Assembly (NCBI GenBank): GCA_003242675.1
Contig: QGVE01000003.1
Span: forward strand, 6,806 to 70,805
Direction: 5' to 3'
Length of the DNA: 64,000 nt
DNA from: Bacillota bacterium
GTDB taxonomy: Bacteria; Bacillota_E; Symbiobacteriia; Symbiobacteriales; Symbiobacteriaceae
Positions 33,402-42,303 of the stretch are shown here, piece by piece (positions within the stretch are counted from its first letter, which is position 1; the number at the start of each line of letters is the position of its first letter). The translations under genes were made by a program, and so were the position numbers. The notes below the pieces were generated by a model that was not told the origin of the DNA, made no database searches, and saw nothing but the letters and a program-made list of their open reading frames with translations.

Positions 33402-34599
33402 GCCGCTGCAGGTAGTCTACGCCGACCTGCACGTCCACCTGGGCTGGGCCGGGGATCCCGGGGGCCCGGTGAAAATCGCCGCTGCCCGCGACCTCACCCT
33501 GGCCAACATCCTGGCGGAGGCGCGGGACCGGAAAGGGCTGGGCATGGTGGGGGTCATCGACGCCGCCACCCGCGGGGCCCTGCAGGACCTGGAGCGGCTC
33601 CTGGAGGAAGGCCGGGTCGCGGAGCGGCCCGGCGGCGGCCTGGCCTACGGCGGGCTCACGCTCATCCCCGGCGCCGAGGTGGAGGTGGTGCACGGGGGAA
33701 AGCCCGTCCACCTGCTCTGTTACTTCCGGGGGATTGACGGGCTCCGCGCCTTTGCCGAGTGGCAGGCCGCGCGGGTGAAGAACACGCACCTGTCCACGCA
33801 GCGGCACCAGGGGACCTCCGCCGCGCAGGTGGTGGAGGCCGCCGCGGAGCGGGGCGGCGTGGTCATCCCCGCCCACATCTTCACGCCCCACAAGTCCCTG
33901 CTCGGGGCTGGGCCGGCGGTGGCGGAGGTGATCCCGCCCGACCTGTGGGGCGCCGTGCCCGCGGTGGAGCTGGGCCTTTCCGCCGACACATCCCTGGCGG
34001 ACGAGCTGCCGGAGCTCAGTCGGTTCCCCTTCGTCACCAGCTCCGACGCCCACTCCCTCGGCCGGATCGGCCGGGAGTACACCCAGCTCCTGGTGGCGGA
34101 GCCCTCCTTCGACGAGTGGCTGATGGCCCTCCGGGAGGAGGGCGGGCGGCGGATCCTGGCCAACTTCGGCCTGGACCCCCGCCTCGGCAAGTACCACCGC
34201 ACCTTCTGCCAGGACTGCGGCTGCAAGGTGGAGGGCGAACCGCCGGTGCTGCGCTGCCCGGCGGACCCCGCCCACCGGGTCGTGGTGGGAGTGCTGGACC
34301 GCATCCGGCACTACGCCGCCTGGCAGGAGGGGCGGTTTACCCGGACGGAGCGGGTGCGCCCCCCTTACGTGCACCAGGTGCCGCTCAGCTTCGTGCCCGG
34401 CCTCGGCCGGCGGGGGCTGGAGCGGCTGCTGGCCGCCTTCGGCACCGAGATGGCGGTGCTCCACGCCGCGTCCGAGGCCGACCTGGCGGCGGTGGTGGGC
34501 GAGCGGGTTGCCCGGCTCGTGGTGCTGGCCCGGCAGGGCCGGCTGCGCATCGAATCCGGCGCCGGGGGCATCTACGGGCGGGTGGCCGCGGCCGACTGA
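33379..34599 (+). CDS. endonuclease Q family protein (PHP fold)
   Basis: EndoQ-type enzymes nick DNA 5' of deaminated bases such as hypoxanthine and uracil. The ATG at 33379 overlaps nudF by 23 bases and gives 406 residues. The PHP metal site begins ADLHVHLGW and includes LIPGAEVEVVHGGKPVHLLCYF, VIPAHIFTPHKSLLG and FVTSSDAHSLGRIG. A zinc-binding segment follows (CQDCGCK and later RCPADPAHR). A helix-hairpin-helix-like end PGLGRRGLERLLAAFGTE suits DNA binding. The position between nudF and spoIIM is that of Bacillus yqxK. Family membership is good; enzyme activity is inferred. Confidence 0.87.
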   Translation: MPGSAAAEPLQVVYADLHVHLGWAGDPGGPVKIAAARDLTLANILAEARDRKGLGMVGVIDAATRGALQDLERLLEEGRVAERPGGGLAYGGLTLIPGAEVEVVHGGKPVHLLCYFRGIDGLRAFAEWQAARVKNTHLSTQRHQGTSAAQVVEAAAERGGVVIPAHIFTPHKSLLGAGPAVAEVIPPDLWGAVPAVELGLSADTSLADELPELSRFPFVTSSDAHSLGRIGREYTQLLVAEPSFDEWLMALREEGGRRILANFGLDPRLGKYHRTFCQDCGCKVEGEPPVLRCPADPAHRVVVGVLDRIRHYAAWQEGRFTRTERVRPPYVHQVPLSFVPGLGRRGLERLLAAFGTEMAVLHAASEADLAAVVGERVARLVVLARQGRLRIESGAGGIYGRVAAAD

Positions 34600-34649
34600 C
34601 GGCCGGGGAAGGGCCCTGCGCCCGCGCCGGCGCCGCGGCAACCCGGCGA

Positions 34650-34677
34650 CATAATCGCCCGGCCTGTCCCATAGACT
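34650..34677 (+). promoter_or_regulatory. candidate sigma-E promoter of spoIIM
   Basis: CATAAT at 34650 and CATAGACT at 34670 have the same CATAA-15-CATAG spacing as the site before spoIIIA. They lie 33 bases upstream of the spoIIM start codon. Bacillus spoIIM is a sigma-E gene. Confidence 0.55.
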
Positions 34678-34709
34678 CCCGGTGAGTCCATGGGCGGGGG
34701 TGGAGCCGG

Positions 34710-35351
34710 GTGCAGGCGTATGCGGCGTGGCGGGACAACCTGGAGGAGCTGGTGCTGGAGCGGGGAGGCCTGGTGGTCTGGCACGCGGCGCTGTTCGTCG
34801 TCGGGCTGCTGTTCGGAGCCCTGGCGCTGCGCAGCCTGGAGGTGGAGACCCAGCTGGAGCTGTCCCGGCAGCTTTCCGGCGCCCTGGAGGCCGTGCGCGC
34901 GGGGCGAGATCCGGCGGCCGGAGCCCTGGTGTCGGAAGCGCTGTTCCGGCAGGTCCGCACGGTCGCCCTGATGTGGGTGCTGGCGGTCTCCCTGGTGGGC
35001 AGCGTCGCGGTGATGGCCCTGCCCCTGGTCCGGGGGTTCACCTCCGGCTTCGCCGTCGCCTACCTGACGGCGGAGATGGGGGCCCGGGGCGTGCTGCTCG
35101 CGGCCGCCGGCCACCTGCCCCAGACGGTGCTGGAGGTGCCCGGGGTCGTCCTCGCCGCCTCGGCGTCGATGGGGTTTGCGGCGGAGGTGCTCGCCTCCTG
35201 GCGGGGGCGGCGGCGGCTGTCGGGATACTACGCCGCGCTGGCCCGGTATACCCGCACGCTCCTCTCGGCGGCGGTGCTGCTGGCCGCAGCGGCGCTGGTG
35301 GAAGGGTACGTGACGCCCCACCTGGTGCGGATAGTCGCCAGCGGCCCGTGA
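34710..35351 (+). CDS. spoIIM: stage II sporulation protein M
   Basis: SpoIIM forms the DMP complex with SpoIID and SpoIIP, which remodels septal peptidoglycan and drives engulfment. The 213-residue length equals the family norm (214 in Bacillus). About five membrane helices are visible: 23-43, 88-108, a short segment near 115-130, 135-160 and the C-terminal 185-205. The DUF95-type motif PLVRGFTSGFAVAYL is in the middle. The GTG at 34710 follows GGGGGTGGAG. The location between nudF/EndoQ and xerD matches Bacillus. Confidence 0.93.
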   Translation: MQAYAAWRDNLEELVLERGGLVVWHAALFVVGLLFGALALRSLEVETQLELSRQLSGALEAVRAGRDPAAGALVSEALFRQVRTVALMWVLAVSLVGSVAVMALPLVRGFTSGFAVAYLTAEMGARGVLLAAAGHLPQTVLEVPGVVLAASASMGFAAEVLASWRGRRRLSGYYAALARYTRTLLSAAVLLAAAALVEGYVTPHLVRIVASGP

Positions 35352-35361
35352 CGCGGCGGTC

Positions 35362-35390
35362 TTGTCCTGGTGACGCACACGTGGGATAAT
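35362..35390 (+). promoter_or_regulatory. sigma-A promoter of ald
   Basis: TTGTCC at 35362 and GATAAT at 35385 are separated by exactly 17 bases. Transcription would begin near 35397, about 80 bases before the ald start. Confidence 0.7.
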
Positions 35391-35479
35391 TTCGTAGAGA
35401 ATTGAGCTGGCTGGTTTCACAAACGCGGTCAACATTCAGGGACAGGCGCGGCGCGCCGAACGTGGAAGGAGCGAGAGCA

Positions 35480-36598
35480 GTGAAGGTTGGCGTTGTGCGC
35501 GAGCTGAAGGCGTACGAGAACCGGGTGGCCATGACCCCCGCCGGCGTGATGGCCATGGTCAAGGCCGGCCACGAGGTATACGTGGAACACGACGCCGGCA
35601 GGGGCTCCGGCTTTGACGACGCGGAGTACGTCGCGGCGGGCGCCAAGATCCTCCCGACCAACGAAGAGGTCTGGGCCATCGCCGACATGATCGTGAAGGT
35701 CAAGGAGCCGCTGCCGCCCGAGTATGACCTCATGCGCGAGGGGCAGATCATCTTCACCTACCTGCACCTGGCTGCCGAACCCGAGCTCACCCGGAAGCTC
35801 ATGGAGCGGAAGACCATCGCCATCGCTTACGAGACGGTGCAGCTGGCCGACGGGTCCCTGCCGCTGCTGACGCCCATGTCCGAGGTGGCCGGGCGGATGG
35901 CCGTGCAGATCGGCGCCCACTTCCTGGAGAAGGCCCACGGCGGGCGCGGCGTCCTGCTGGGCGGCGTGCCCGGCGTTGCCCCGGCCCGGGTGGCGATCAT
36001 CGGCGGCGGCACGGTCGGCACCAACGCGGCGAAAATCGCCGTCGGCATGGGTGCGCACGTGACGATCCTGGACATCAACGCCGACCGGCTCCGCTACCTG
36101 GACGACATCTTCGGCTCCCGGGTGGAGACCCGGATGTCCAACGAGTTCGAGATCGCCAACGCCGTGGCCCAGGCCGACCTGGTCATCGGCGCCGTGCTCA
36201 TCCCCGGTGCCCGGGCGCCAAAGCTGGTCACGGCCGAGATGGTGCAGAAGATGGCCCCGGGTTCGGTCATCGTGGACGTGGCGGTCGACCAGGGTGGCTC
36301 GGTGGAGACCATCGACCGGGTGACGACGCACCAGGATCCGGTGTACGAGAAGTACGGCGTGGTGCACTACGCCGTGGCCAACATCCCGGGCGCGGTGCCG
36401 CGGACGTCCACCTGGGCCTTGACCAACGTCACCCTGCCCTACGCCCTGAAGATCGCCAACCTGGGGTGGAAGGAGGCGCTGCGGCGGGATCCGGCCCTGG
36501 CCAAGGGCGCGAACGTCGTGGACGGCCACATCACCTACCCGGCCGTGGCCGAGGCGCACGGGCTGGAGTGCGTGGAGCTGGAGAAGCTGCTCCGGTAG
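35480..36598 (+). CDS. ald: alanine dehydrogenase
   Basis: Ald interconverts L-alanine and pyruvate plus ammonia with NAD; in Bacillus it is needed for normal sporulation on amino acids. The GTG at 35480 follows GGAAGGAGCGAG and gives 372 residues. Family segments include [21 protein letters not shown] at the start, [16 protein letters not shown], the NAD motif [37 protein letters not shown] and [22 protein letters not shown]. The frame is open to 35402, but the upstream part overlaps the promoter leader. The gene is monocistronic, with its own promoter and a hairpin terminator. Confidence 0.97.
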   Translation: MKVGVVRELKAYENRVAMTPAGVMAMVKAGHEVYVEHDAGRGSGFDDAEYVAAGAKILPTNEEVWAIADMIVKVKEPLPPEYDLMREGQIIFTYLHLAAEPELTRKLMERKTIAIAYETVQLADGSLPLLTPMSEVAGRMAVQIGAHFLEKAHGGRGVLLGGVPGVAPARVAIIGGGTVGTNAAKIAVGMGAHVTILDINADRLRYLDDIFGSRVETRMSNEFEIANAVAQADLVIGAVLIPGARAPKLVTAEMVQKMAPGSVIVDVAVDQGGSVETIDRVTTHQDPVYEKYGVVHYAVANIPGAVPRTSTWALTNVTLPYALKIANLGWKEALRRDPALAKGANVVDGHITYPAVAEAHGLECVELEKLLR

Positions 36599-36612
36599 GC
36601 GGCATACTCATC

Positions 36613-36645
36613 GGGCCCCGCATCGGTGCGATGCGGGGCCCTTGC
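36613..36645 (+). terminator. terminator-like hairpin after ald
   Basis: A perfect 13-bp stem, GGGCCCCGCATCG (36613-36625) and CGATGCGGGGCCC (36629-36641), with a GTG loop is followed by TTGCC. Confidence 0.7.
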
Positions 36646-36766
36646 CGCTGGGCCGCCGGGGAAGGGCATAACCGAAGGCCGGTCGTCATAAAGTGTCGGT
36701 GCGGCGGAGATGTCGGGAAGGGGGCGGCGGGGGCCGGCGGGAGGTTGCGGCACGAATTTCGTGGAA

Positions 36767-36797
36767 TTGACGAAATCGGTCGGGTCTGGCGCATAAT
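36767..36797 (+). promoter_or_regulatory. candidate promoter of xerD
   Basis: TTGACG at 36767 (five of six) and CATAAT at 36792 (five of six) are 19 bases apart, slightly long. Inverted repeats at 36751-36775 overlap the -35 element. Confidence 0.45.
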
Positions 36798-36851
36798 CCG
36801 CCCCGATGTGCGAGAGAATGATTACCACCAATGGCGCGAAGGGGATGCTGC

Positions 36852-37736
36852 ATGAACAACTTGATCCAGGAGTTCATCAACTACCTCAGCGTGGAACGGG
36901 GGCTGGCGACCAACACTCTGGAGTCCTACGGCCGCGACCTGCGCCAGTACTACCAGTACCTCGGGGGGGATAATGTCGACCCCGATGCCGTCTCTCGCAC
37001 GACCATCATCAATTACCTGATGTTCCTGCAGAAGCAGGGGAAGGCCACCGCGACCATCGCCCGGCGGCTGGCGGCGCTGAAGGCCTTCTACCAGTTCCTC
37101 GTCCGGGAGAAGCGCATCAAGACCGACCCCACCGCCAACCTCGAATCGCCGAAGCTGGAGAAGCGGCTGCCGCGGGTGCTCACGGTCGGCGAGGTGGAGC
37201 GGCTGCTCGCCCAGCCTGACCCTTCGCACCCGGCCGGTCTCAGGGACCGGGCCATGCTGGAGCTGCTCTACGCCACCGGCATCCGGGTCTCGGAGCTGGT
37301 CTCGCTGAACCTCGCCGACGTGAACCTCGAGACCGGGTACATACGGTGCATCGGCAAGGGGTCCAAGGAGCGCATCGTGCCGCTGGGCAGCCTGGCGATC
37401 CACTGGGTCCAGGAGTACCTGCAGAGCGGCCGGCCGAAGCTGGTGAAGGATCGGCAGGAGCCCGCGCTGTTCGTGAACCACCACGGGCACCGCCTGACGC
37501 GCCAGGGCTTCTGGAAGATCGTCAAGAAGTACGCCCACGACGCCCGCATCGACAAGGAGATCACCCCGCACACCCTGCGCCACTCCTTCGCCACCCACCT
37601 GCTGGAGAACGGCGCGGACCTCCGGTCGGTGCAGGAGATGCTGGGCCACGCCGACATCTCCACGACCCAGATCTACACCCACGTGACGAAGGGCCGGTTG
37701 AAAGAGGTCTACGCACGGACGCATCCCCGGGCATAG
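36852..37736 (+). CDS. xerD: site-specific tyrosine recombinase XerD
   Basis: XerD resolves chromosome dimers at dif with XerC. The 294-residue protein starts at ATG 36852 after GAAGGGGATG. The N-terminal core-binding SAM-like domain (1-95) is followed by the catalytic domain with Arg145 (GIRVSEL), Lys169 (GKGSKER), His240 and Arg243 (HTLRHSFATHLL), His266 (LGHADIS) and the nucleophile Tyr275 (TTQIYTHV). All six active-site residues are intact. In Bacillus the gene (ripX) also lies just before drm/deoB. Confidence 0.97.
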   Translation: MNNLIQEFINYLSVERGLATNTLESYGRDLRQYYQYLGGDNVDPDAVSRTTIINYLMFLQKQGKATATIARRLAALKAFYQFLVREKRIKTDPTANLESPKLEKRLPRVLTVGEVERLLAQPDPSHPAGLRDRAMLELLYATGIRVSELVSLNLADVNLETGYIRCIGKGSKERIVPLGSLAIHWVQEYLQSGRPKLVKDRQEPALFVNHHGHRLTRQGFWKIVKKYAHDARIDKEITPHTLRHSFATHLLENGADLRSVQEMLGHADISTTQIYTHVTKGRLKEVYARTHPRA

Positions 37737-37754
37737 GGACAAGGCGCGGAATCC

Positions 37755-37786
37755 GCGGGCCTGCGCAGAGCGGGCCCGCTTTTCCC
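37755..37786 (+). terminator. rho-independent terminator after xerD
   Basis: GCGGGCC (37755-37761) and GGCCCGC (37773-37779) flank an 11-base loop, followed by TTTTCCC. Confidence 0.75.
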
Positions 37787-37842
37787 TGTCCTTTTCCGGT
37801 GCTATAGTGAGAGACGAAGTCCAGAGAGAGGGAGCAAGGCAC

Positions 37843-39024
37843 ATGGCGAAAGTCCGGCGAGTCGTGTTGATCGTCATCGACAGCGTAGGGATCGGCGCCA
37901 TGCCGGACGCCGCCGAATACGGCGACGCCGGCGCGAACACCCTGGGCAACCTGGCCCGCAAGCGGGGAGGGCTGTCGCTGCCCAACCTGGGGAAGCTCGG
38001 GCTCGGCAACCTGGTCGAGATCGTGGGCACGCCGCCCGTGGCCTCGCCGGCCGGCGCCTTCGGGCGCATGGCGATCTTCTCGCAGGGCAAGGACACGATG
38101 ACCGGCCACTGGGAGATGGCGGGCATCCGTCCCGAGGCCCCCTTCCGCACGTACCCCAACGGCTTCCCGGAGGACCTGATCGCCGAGTTCTGCCGGCGGG
38201 CCGGGCTCGAGGGGGTGCTGGGCAACAAGGTGGCCTCCGGCACGGAGATCATCAAGGAGCTGGGCGAGGAGCACCTGCGCACCGGCTGGCCCATCGTGTA
38301 CACCAGCGCCGACTCGGTGTTCCAGGTGGCGGCGCACGAGGAGCGGTTCGGCCTGGAGCGGCTGTACGCGGTGTGCCAGGTCGCCCGTGACCTCCTGCGG
38401 CCGCCGCACCGGGTCGGCCGGGTGATTGCCCGGCCCTTCGTCGGCACGGACCGGACCAACTTCACCCGCACGGCCAACCGGCGCGACTACGCCCTGGAGC
38501 CGCCGCGGATGCTGCTGGACGAGGTGAAGGACGCCGGAATGGCCGTGCTGGCCGTCGGCAAGATCAGCGACATCTACTCCGGCCACGGCATCACCTACAG
38601 CGTCCACACCAAGTCCAACGCCGACGGCATCCGGGCGATCCACGAGTGCATCGACCGGGACGAACCGGGCCTCATCTTCGCCAACCTGGTCGACTTCGAC
38701 ATGCTTTACGGCCACCGGCGGGACGTGGAAGGGTATGCGAAGGCGCTCATCGAGTTCGACGAGGCGCTGCCGGGCATCATGGCGAAGCTCGGTCCCGAGG
38801 ATGTCCTGGTGGTCACGGCCGATCACGGCAACGACCCGACCTACATCGGCACCGACCACACCCGGGAGTACGTGCCGGTCCTGCTCTGGGGCAAGCCGAT
38901 CCGACCGGGGGTGAACGTGGGCACACGGGCGACGCTCGCCGACCTGGGCGCCACCGTGGCGGACCTGCTGGGGGTGCCGAAGACGGGGTTCGGCGAGAGC
39001 TTTGCGGAGTTGATCACGGCATGA
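37843..39024 (+). CDS. deoB: phosphopentomutase
   Basis: DeoB (Drm) moves phosphate between C1 and C5 of ribose and deoxyribose in nucleoside salvage. The 393-residue alkaline-phosphatase-superfamily enzyme has the metal and nucleophile region VVLIVIDSVGIGAMPDA with a conserved Asp, GANTLGNLA supplying the Thr nucleophile, KDTMTGHWEM, and the C-terminal metal site VVTADHGNDPTYIGTDHTREYVP. The ATG at 37843 follows GAGAGGGAG. A TATAGT hexamer at 37803 may be a -10 element for its own promoter. A purine nucleoside phosphorylase, its usual neighbour, is missing here. Confidence 0.97.
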   Translation: MAKVRRVVLIVIDSVGIGAMPDAAEYGDAGANTLGNLARKRGGLSLPNLGKLGLGNLVEIVGTPPVASPAGAFGRMAIFSQGKDTMTGHWEMAGIRPEAPFRTYPNGFPEDLIAEFCRRAGLEGVLGNKVASGTEIIKELGEEHLRTGWPIVYTSADSVFQVAAHEERFGLERLYAVCQVARDLLRPPHRVGRVIARPFVGTDRTNFTRTANRRDYALEPPRMLLDEVKDAGMAVLAVGKISDIYSGHGITYSVHTKSNADGIRAIHECIDRDEPGLIFANLVDFDMLYGHRRDVEGYAKALIEFDEALPGIMAKLGPEDVLVVTADHGNDPTYIGTDHTREYVPVLLWGKPIRPGVNVGTRATLADLGATVADLLGVPKTGFGESFAELITA

Positions 39025-39348
39025 GGCAGTTGGGAGCGCCCCGCAGAGGGGCGCTACCGCGCGCCTATGGGCACCGCAGGGTGCGTCGGGGTGTGGCTGC
39101 GGGCCAAGCGGCCCTTCCTCGCGCGTGCGGGCACCGCTGCCCGGCGCCGATGGGTGGGGTCGCATCAGAGCCGGCAGCCTGAGAGAAGGCGGTCCGGCGC
39201 TGCACGGCGGGACCGCCCGGTTTCGTGTCGACCCGGCCTTCACGGCGGCAACAGGTCGGAGACCGGCGGGGCGAAATGCTGTGCCTCGGGCCGGCACCGA
39301 TGAACCAATCCAGACGATTCTGTCGTCTCTCAGGGCGGAGGTGTGAAG
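39025..39348 (+). other. gene-free stretch with several hairpins
   Basis: No credible gene is seen in these 324 bases. They hold AGCGCCCC/GGGGCGCT with a GCAGA loop (39035-39055), shorter repeats around GGGCACCGC at about 39067 and 39128, and GGCGGTCC/GGACCGCC at 39188-39217 followed by CGGTTTCG. The last hairpin most resembles a terminator for deoB. No clear promoter for the following lipoprotein gene is recognised. The short open frames here have no recognisable content. Confidence 0.55.
39035..39055 (+). terminator. hairpin directly after deoB
   Basis: A perfect 8-bp stem, AGCGCCCC/GGGGCGCT, with a five-base loop begins 11 bases after the deoB stop. It has no T-tract. Confidence 0.5.
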
Positions 39349-40791
39349 ATGACCCCTACCCAGCGGTGGATCCTCATCGGGCTCCTGGCCGCCGTGCTGG
39401 CGGGATGCAGCCTCCGGTCCGTCGCGCCGGCGGAGGGCCCCGCCGCGCCGGTGGAGCGGCCGTCGGACCAGCCGGAGCCCGCCGGCGCCGCGCCCTCCTC
39501 CGGAAAGGGCGGGACGGCCTCCGCCGGCGAAGGCGGCGAGGCGGACAGAGAGGAAGCCAACGGCGACCAGGTGACCATGCTCGACTGCCTGCGGCGCTTC
39601 GGCCTGGCGGAGCTGGGTCCCGCCGTCGACGCGCTCATCCGGGGGCGACCGTCCGACGACCTGTGGCAGTGCGTCGCCCGCACCGCGCAGTTCGACCGCC
39701 AGTACCGGGCATGGGTGGCGTACGCGATCGTCCTGTCCGGGATGAAGGACATCAACCCCGCGCTCCCCGGCTACCAGGCCTTTGCCCGCACGACGGAGCT
39801 CCGCTTCGGCGAGCCCCTGACCGTGCCGGCGCCCGAGGGCTGGCTGCTCCGCGACGCCGTTCCCTCACCGAGCGGGCGCTACGTGGCCGCGCGCCTGGCG
39901 GAAGGCGGCGTGGGCTGGTGGGCCGTCGACGGCAGCGCGCAGGAGCGGTATGACGTCGCCGGGCACGACCTCGTCTGGCACCCGGAGGAGGACCAGCTCC
40001 TGTTCCTGAGCGGCGGAAACCGGGTCCACCTGGTGCGCCCGGCCGGGCCGGTGGTACACCAGGTGTTCGAAGCGCCGGTTGAAGCCCCGATTCGCTTCCC
40101 CTACTGGGCGCTGCAGGAGTGGCACGCGGACGAAGGCCGCTATCCCGCCGGCACCGTGCTGGTGCTGGCGGACCCGGAAGGCGAGCCCGAGGGGCTGGCC
40201 CTCCGCCCCGACTCCGGCCGGTGGGGGCGGTACCCGGCCAGGCGGATCCCCGCCCCGGGCCGGGAGGTGATCTTCCCCGCCTGGCTCACCCAGCCCTGGA
40301 GCGTCCAGTTCGGGGAATACCTGCACTTCGATCCGGCAGAGGGATGGCTGGCGCAGCCCGATCCCGGCGGCTCGCCCTACACCCTCTACCAGGTGCCGGA
40401 GGGCGCGGAGCCGGTCAGCCTCACCTGGAGCCCCGAGGCGCGCTTCTTCGCCCTGGTGGAGCGCCGGGAGGGGCGGCTCAGTGCACAGGTGCTGCGCGGG
40501 TCCCACGACTACACGGGCCGGCAGTACAGCGTGCCCCTGCAGAGCCCGCACATCGCCGTCTGGGACGACGGCGTCACGACGTTCACCGCGGCCGGCCGAT
40601 GGGTGCGCGCGCGAAACCACCTGACCGGTGCGGAGCGCACCTGGCAGGTGGAAGGGGAAGTGCGCGGGCTCCATCTCGCCGGGTCCCGCCTGTACATCGT
40701 GCTCGCCGACCGGCTGATCGTCGTGCCCTTCGCGGAGGCGGCGTCGCTCTCAGACGCGCCAGGTGCGGAGCATGAAGCCGACGCCGCCTAG
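39349..40791 (+). CDS. putative secreted lipoprotein with beta-propeller-like repeats
   Basis: The ATG at 39349 lies seven bases after GGGCGGAGG and gives 480 residues. A lipoprotein signal ends in the lipobox LAGC with Cys20, so the mature protein should be anchored to the outer face of the membrane. Residues 21-75 are a Pro/Ala/Gly-rich linker. The region after residue 165 has repeated strand patterns typical of beta-propellers (SPSGRYVAARLAEGGVGWWAVDG, LVWHPEEDQLLFLSGG, LTWSPEARFFALVERREG, VWDDGVTTFTAAGRW). I do not recognise a family. Its 3' end overlaps the convergent ABC permease gene by 42 bases. Confidence 0.75.
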   Translation: MTPTQRWILIGLLAAVLAGCSLRSVAPAEGPAAPVERPSDQPEPAGAAPSSGKGGTASAGEGGEADREEANGDQVTMLDCLRRFGLAELGPAVDALIRGRPSDDLWQCVARTAQFDRQYRAWVAYAIVLSGMKDINPALPGYQAFARTTELRFGEPLTVPAPEGWLLRDAVPSPSGRYVAARLAEGGVGWWAVDGSAQERYDVAGHDLVWHPEEDQLLFLSGGNRVHLVRPAGPVVHQVFEAPVEAPIRFPYWALQEWHADEGRYPAGTVLVLADPEGEPEGLALRPDSGRWGRYPARRIPAPGREVIFPAWLTQPWSVQFGEYLHFDPAEGWLAQPDPGGSPYTLYQVPEGAEPVSLTWSPEARFFALVERREGRLSAQVLRGSHDYTGRQYSVPLQSPHIAVWDDGVTTFTAAGRWVRARNHLTGAERTWQVEGEVRGLHLAGSRLYIVLADRLIVVPFAEAASLSDAPGAEHEADAA

Positions 40792-42303
40792 GAACAGCGC
40801 GAGCGGCAGCCCCAGGGCGATCGGCCAGGCGACCGCCGGCGGCAGATCCACCCAGGGCCGGCCTGCGGCCGCCCAGAGGGGCAGCGCGGTCGAGAGGATG
40901 AGGCCGAAGGTCCGGGCCAGCGCGGACCAGGCGCTGGACTGCACCATTGCCGAGCCGGCCTGTTCCGCGCGGGGGGCGCCGGGGGCCTCGGGCTCCTCCG
41001 GCTCCTGGTCGGCGGTCGCGGCGGCCACGCCGAAGCCGCCCAGCACGCCGCACACCAGCCCCAGCTCGGTCCAGAGCAGCAGCAGCAGGGCCCTGGGCAG
41101 GGTGAGCCCTGCCGCCAGGCTCCCCACCGCCACCGCCGCGGCCACGAGCAGGATCGAGGGGACCAGCAGCGCGATGAGCTTCGCCGCCACCAGCCGGGCC
41201 GTGGGCACCGCCGCCAGCCGGTAGAGGGCGATGGTCACCCGCTCCTGCTGGAAGACGACGGTCACCCAGTGGCCGAAGGCGTTGAACCAGGCGAGCAGGG
41301 AGAGGCCGCCGATCGCGCCGATCAGGCCGGGCAGGGGCCGTCCCGCCGCGGACCGGCCGAGGAACCAGACGCACACGACCCCGGCGAGGTAGATCAGCAG
41401 CTGGGTGTGCGCCATGCGGTAGCGGACGAACTGCAGCCACTCCCGGGATAGGACCGCCCGCAGGACGCCGTCGCCCCTGAGCGGCAGCCAGAAGGAGCGG
41501 CCGGAGCGCACGGCGTCCTGCTCGCCCAGTTCCAGCACCCGGTAGAGCCCTTCCCGGTAGTGGCGTTCCACCCACTGGGGGCGGAGCAGCAGCGCCAGGG
41601 CCAGCGCCAGCCCGGGCAGCCCGGCCACCGCGGCCAGGGCGGTCAGCACGGAGCGGCGCGCCGCCCGCATGGCGACCGCCAGCTCCGTCACCGTGTGCCC
41701 CTGCATCAGGTAGATGACCGCCGCCGTCGCCATGGCGATGGTCAGCACGCCGAAGGCGGTGTTGCCGTGCCGCATGGACTGCGGGTGGTAGCGGCCCCAG
41801 AAGGTGAGGAGCAGGAGGCCGGCCAGGTGGGCCAGCGTCCCCACCGCGAGGCCGGTGATCCAGAGGAGCCCGAGCGCGGCCCACCGCCCCGGCGGCGGGA
41901 CCATGGCGGAGTAGGCCCAGGCCCAGAGCAGGGTGGTCCAGGCCCGGGTCGGCACGGCCTCGATCACCCGCCCCAGCAGGAAGGCCAGGGGGCGGGCCGG
42001 GGTGATCTGGAAGAGCGGGACCAGGAGCCCCTGGTAGAGCTGCATCTGGCCCCGGGAGAAGCCGTACATCAGGCCGAACCAGGCCATCTGCGCGCCCATC
42101 AGGGTGAGCGCGCCGACAAGGCCGGCGCCGGCGGCATCGGGAGCGACCGCCGGCGCCCGGCGCGCGATGACGTAGACCACGTAGCCCTGCAGCGCAAGCC
42201 AGATGAGCCCGGCCTTCACGCGGGAGAAGCGGAACAGCCGGTTCCACGCGGCCAGCCAGCCGGTGCGCGCCACCGCCAGGGAAAGGGAGAGGACTCCGTT
42301 CAC
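40750..42303 (-). CDS. ABC transporter permease
   Basis: This 517-residue membrane protein is the permease of a two-gene ABC exporter-type system. The GTG at 42303 overlaps the stop of the ATPase gene, giving tight coupling. About ten to twelve hydrophobic segments are spread along the protein, with a mid-protein Arg-rich cytoplasmic part (HYREGLYRVLELGEQDAVRSG) and a Pro/Glu-rich cytoplasmic loop EEPEAPGAPRAEQ near residue 440. Long permeases of this kind occur with CcmA-type ATPases in Firmicutes. The substrate is unknown. The 3' end overlaps the convergent lipoprotein gene. Confidence 0.82.
   Translation of the reverse strand: MNGVLSLSLAVARTGWLAAWNRLFRFSRVKAGLIWLALQGYVVYVIARRAPAVAPDAAGAGLVGALTLMGAQMAWFGLMYGFSRGQMQLYQGLLVPLFQITPARPLAFLLGRVIEAVPTRAWTTLLWAWAYSAMVPPPGRWAALGLLWITGLAVGTLAHLAGLLLLTFWGRYHPQSMRHGNTAFGVLTIAMATAAVIYLMQGHTVTELAVAMRAARRSVLTALAAVAGLPGLALALALLLRPQWVERHYREGLYRVLELGEQDAVRSGRSFWLPLRGDGVLRAVLSREWLQFVRYRMAHTQLLIYLAGVVCVWFLGRSAAGRPLPGLIGAIGGLSLLAWFNAFGHWVTVVFQQERVTIALYRLAAVPTARLVAAKLIALLVPSILLVAAAVAVGSLAAGLTLPRALLLLLWTELGLVCGVLGGFGVAAATADQEPEEPEAPGAPRAEQAGSAMVQSSAWSALARTFGLILSTALPLWAAAGRPWVDLPPAVAWPIALGLPLALFLGGVGFMLRTWRV

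Noticed and set aside
39067..39346. Short plus-strand frames (73-78 residues) after deoB
   Set aside because: They overlap hairpins, have no good ribosome binding site and show Arg-rich noise composition.
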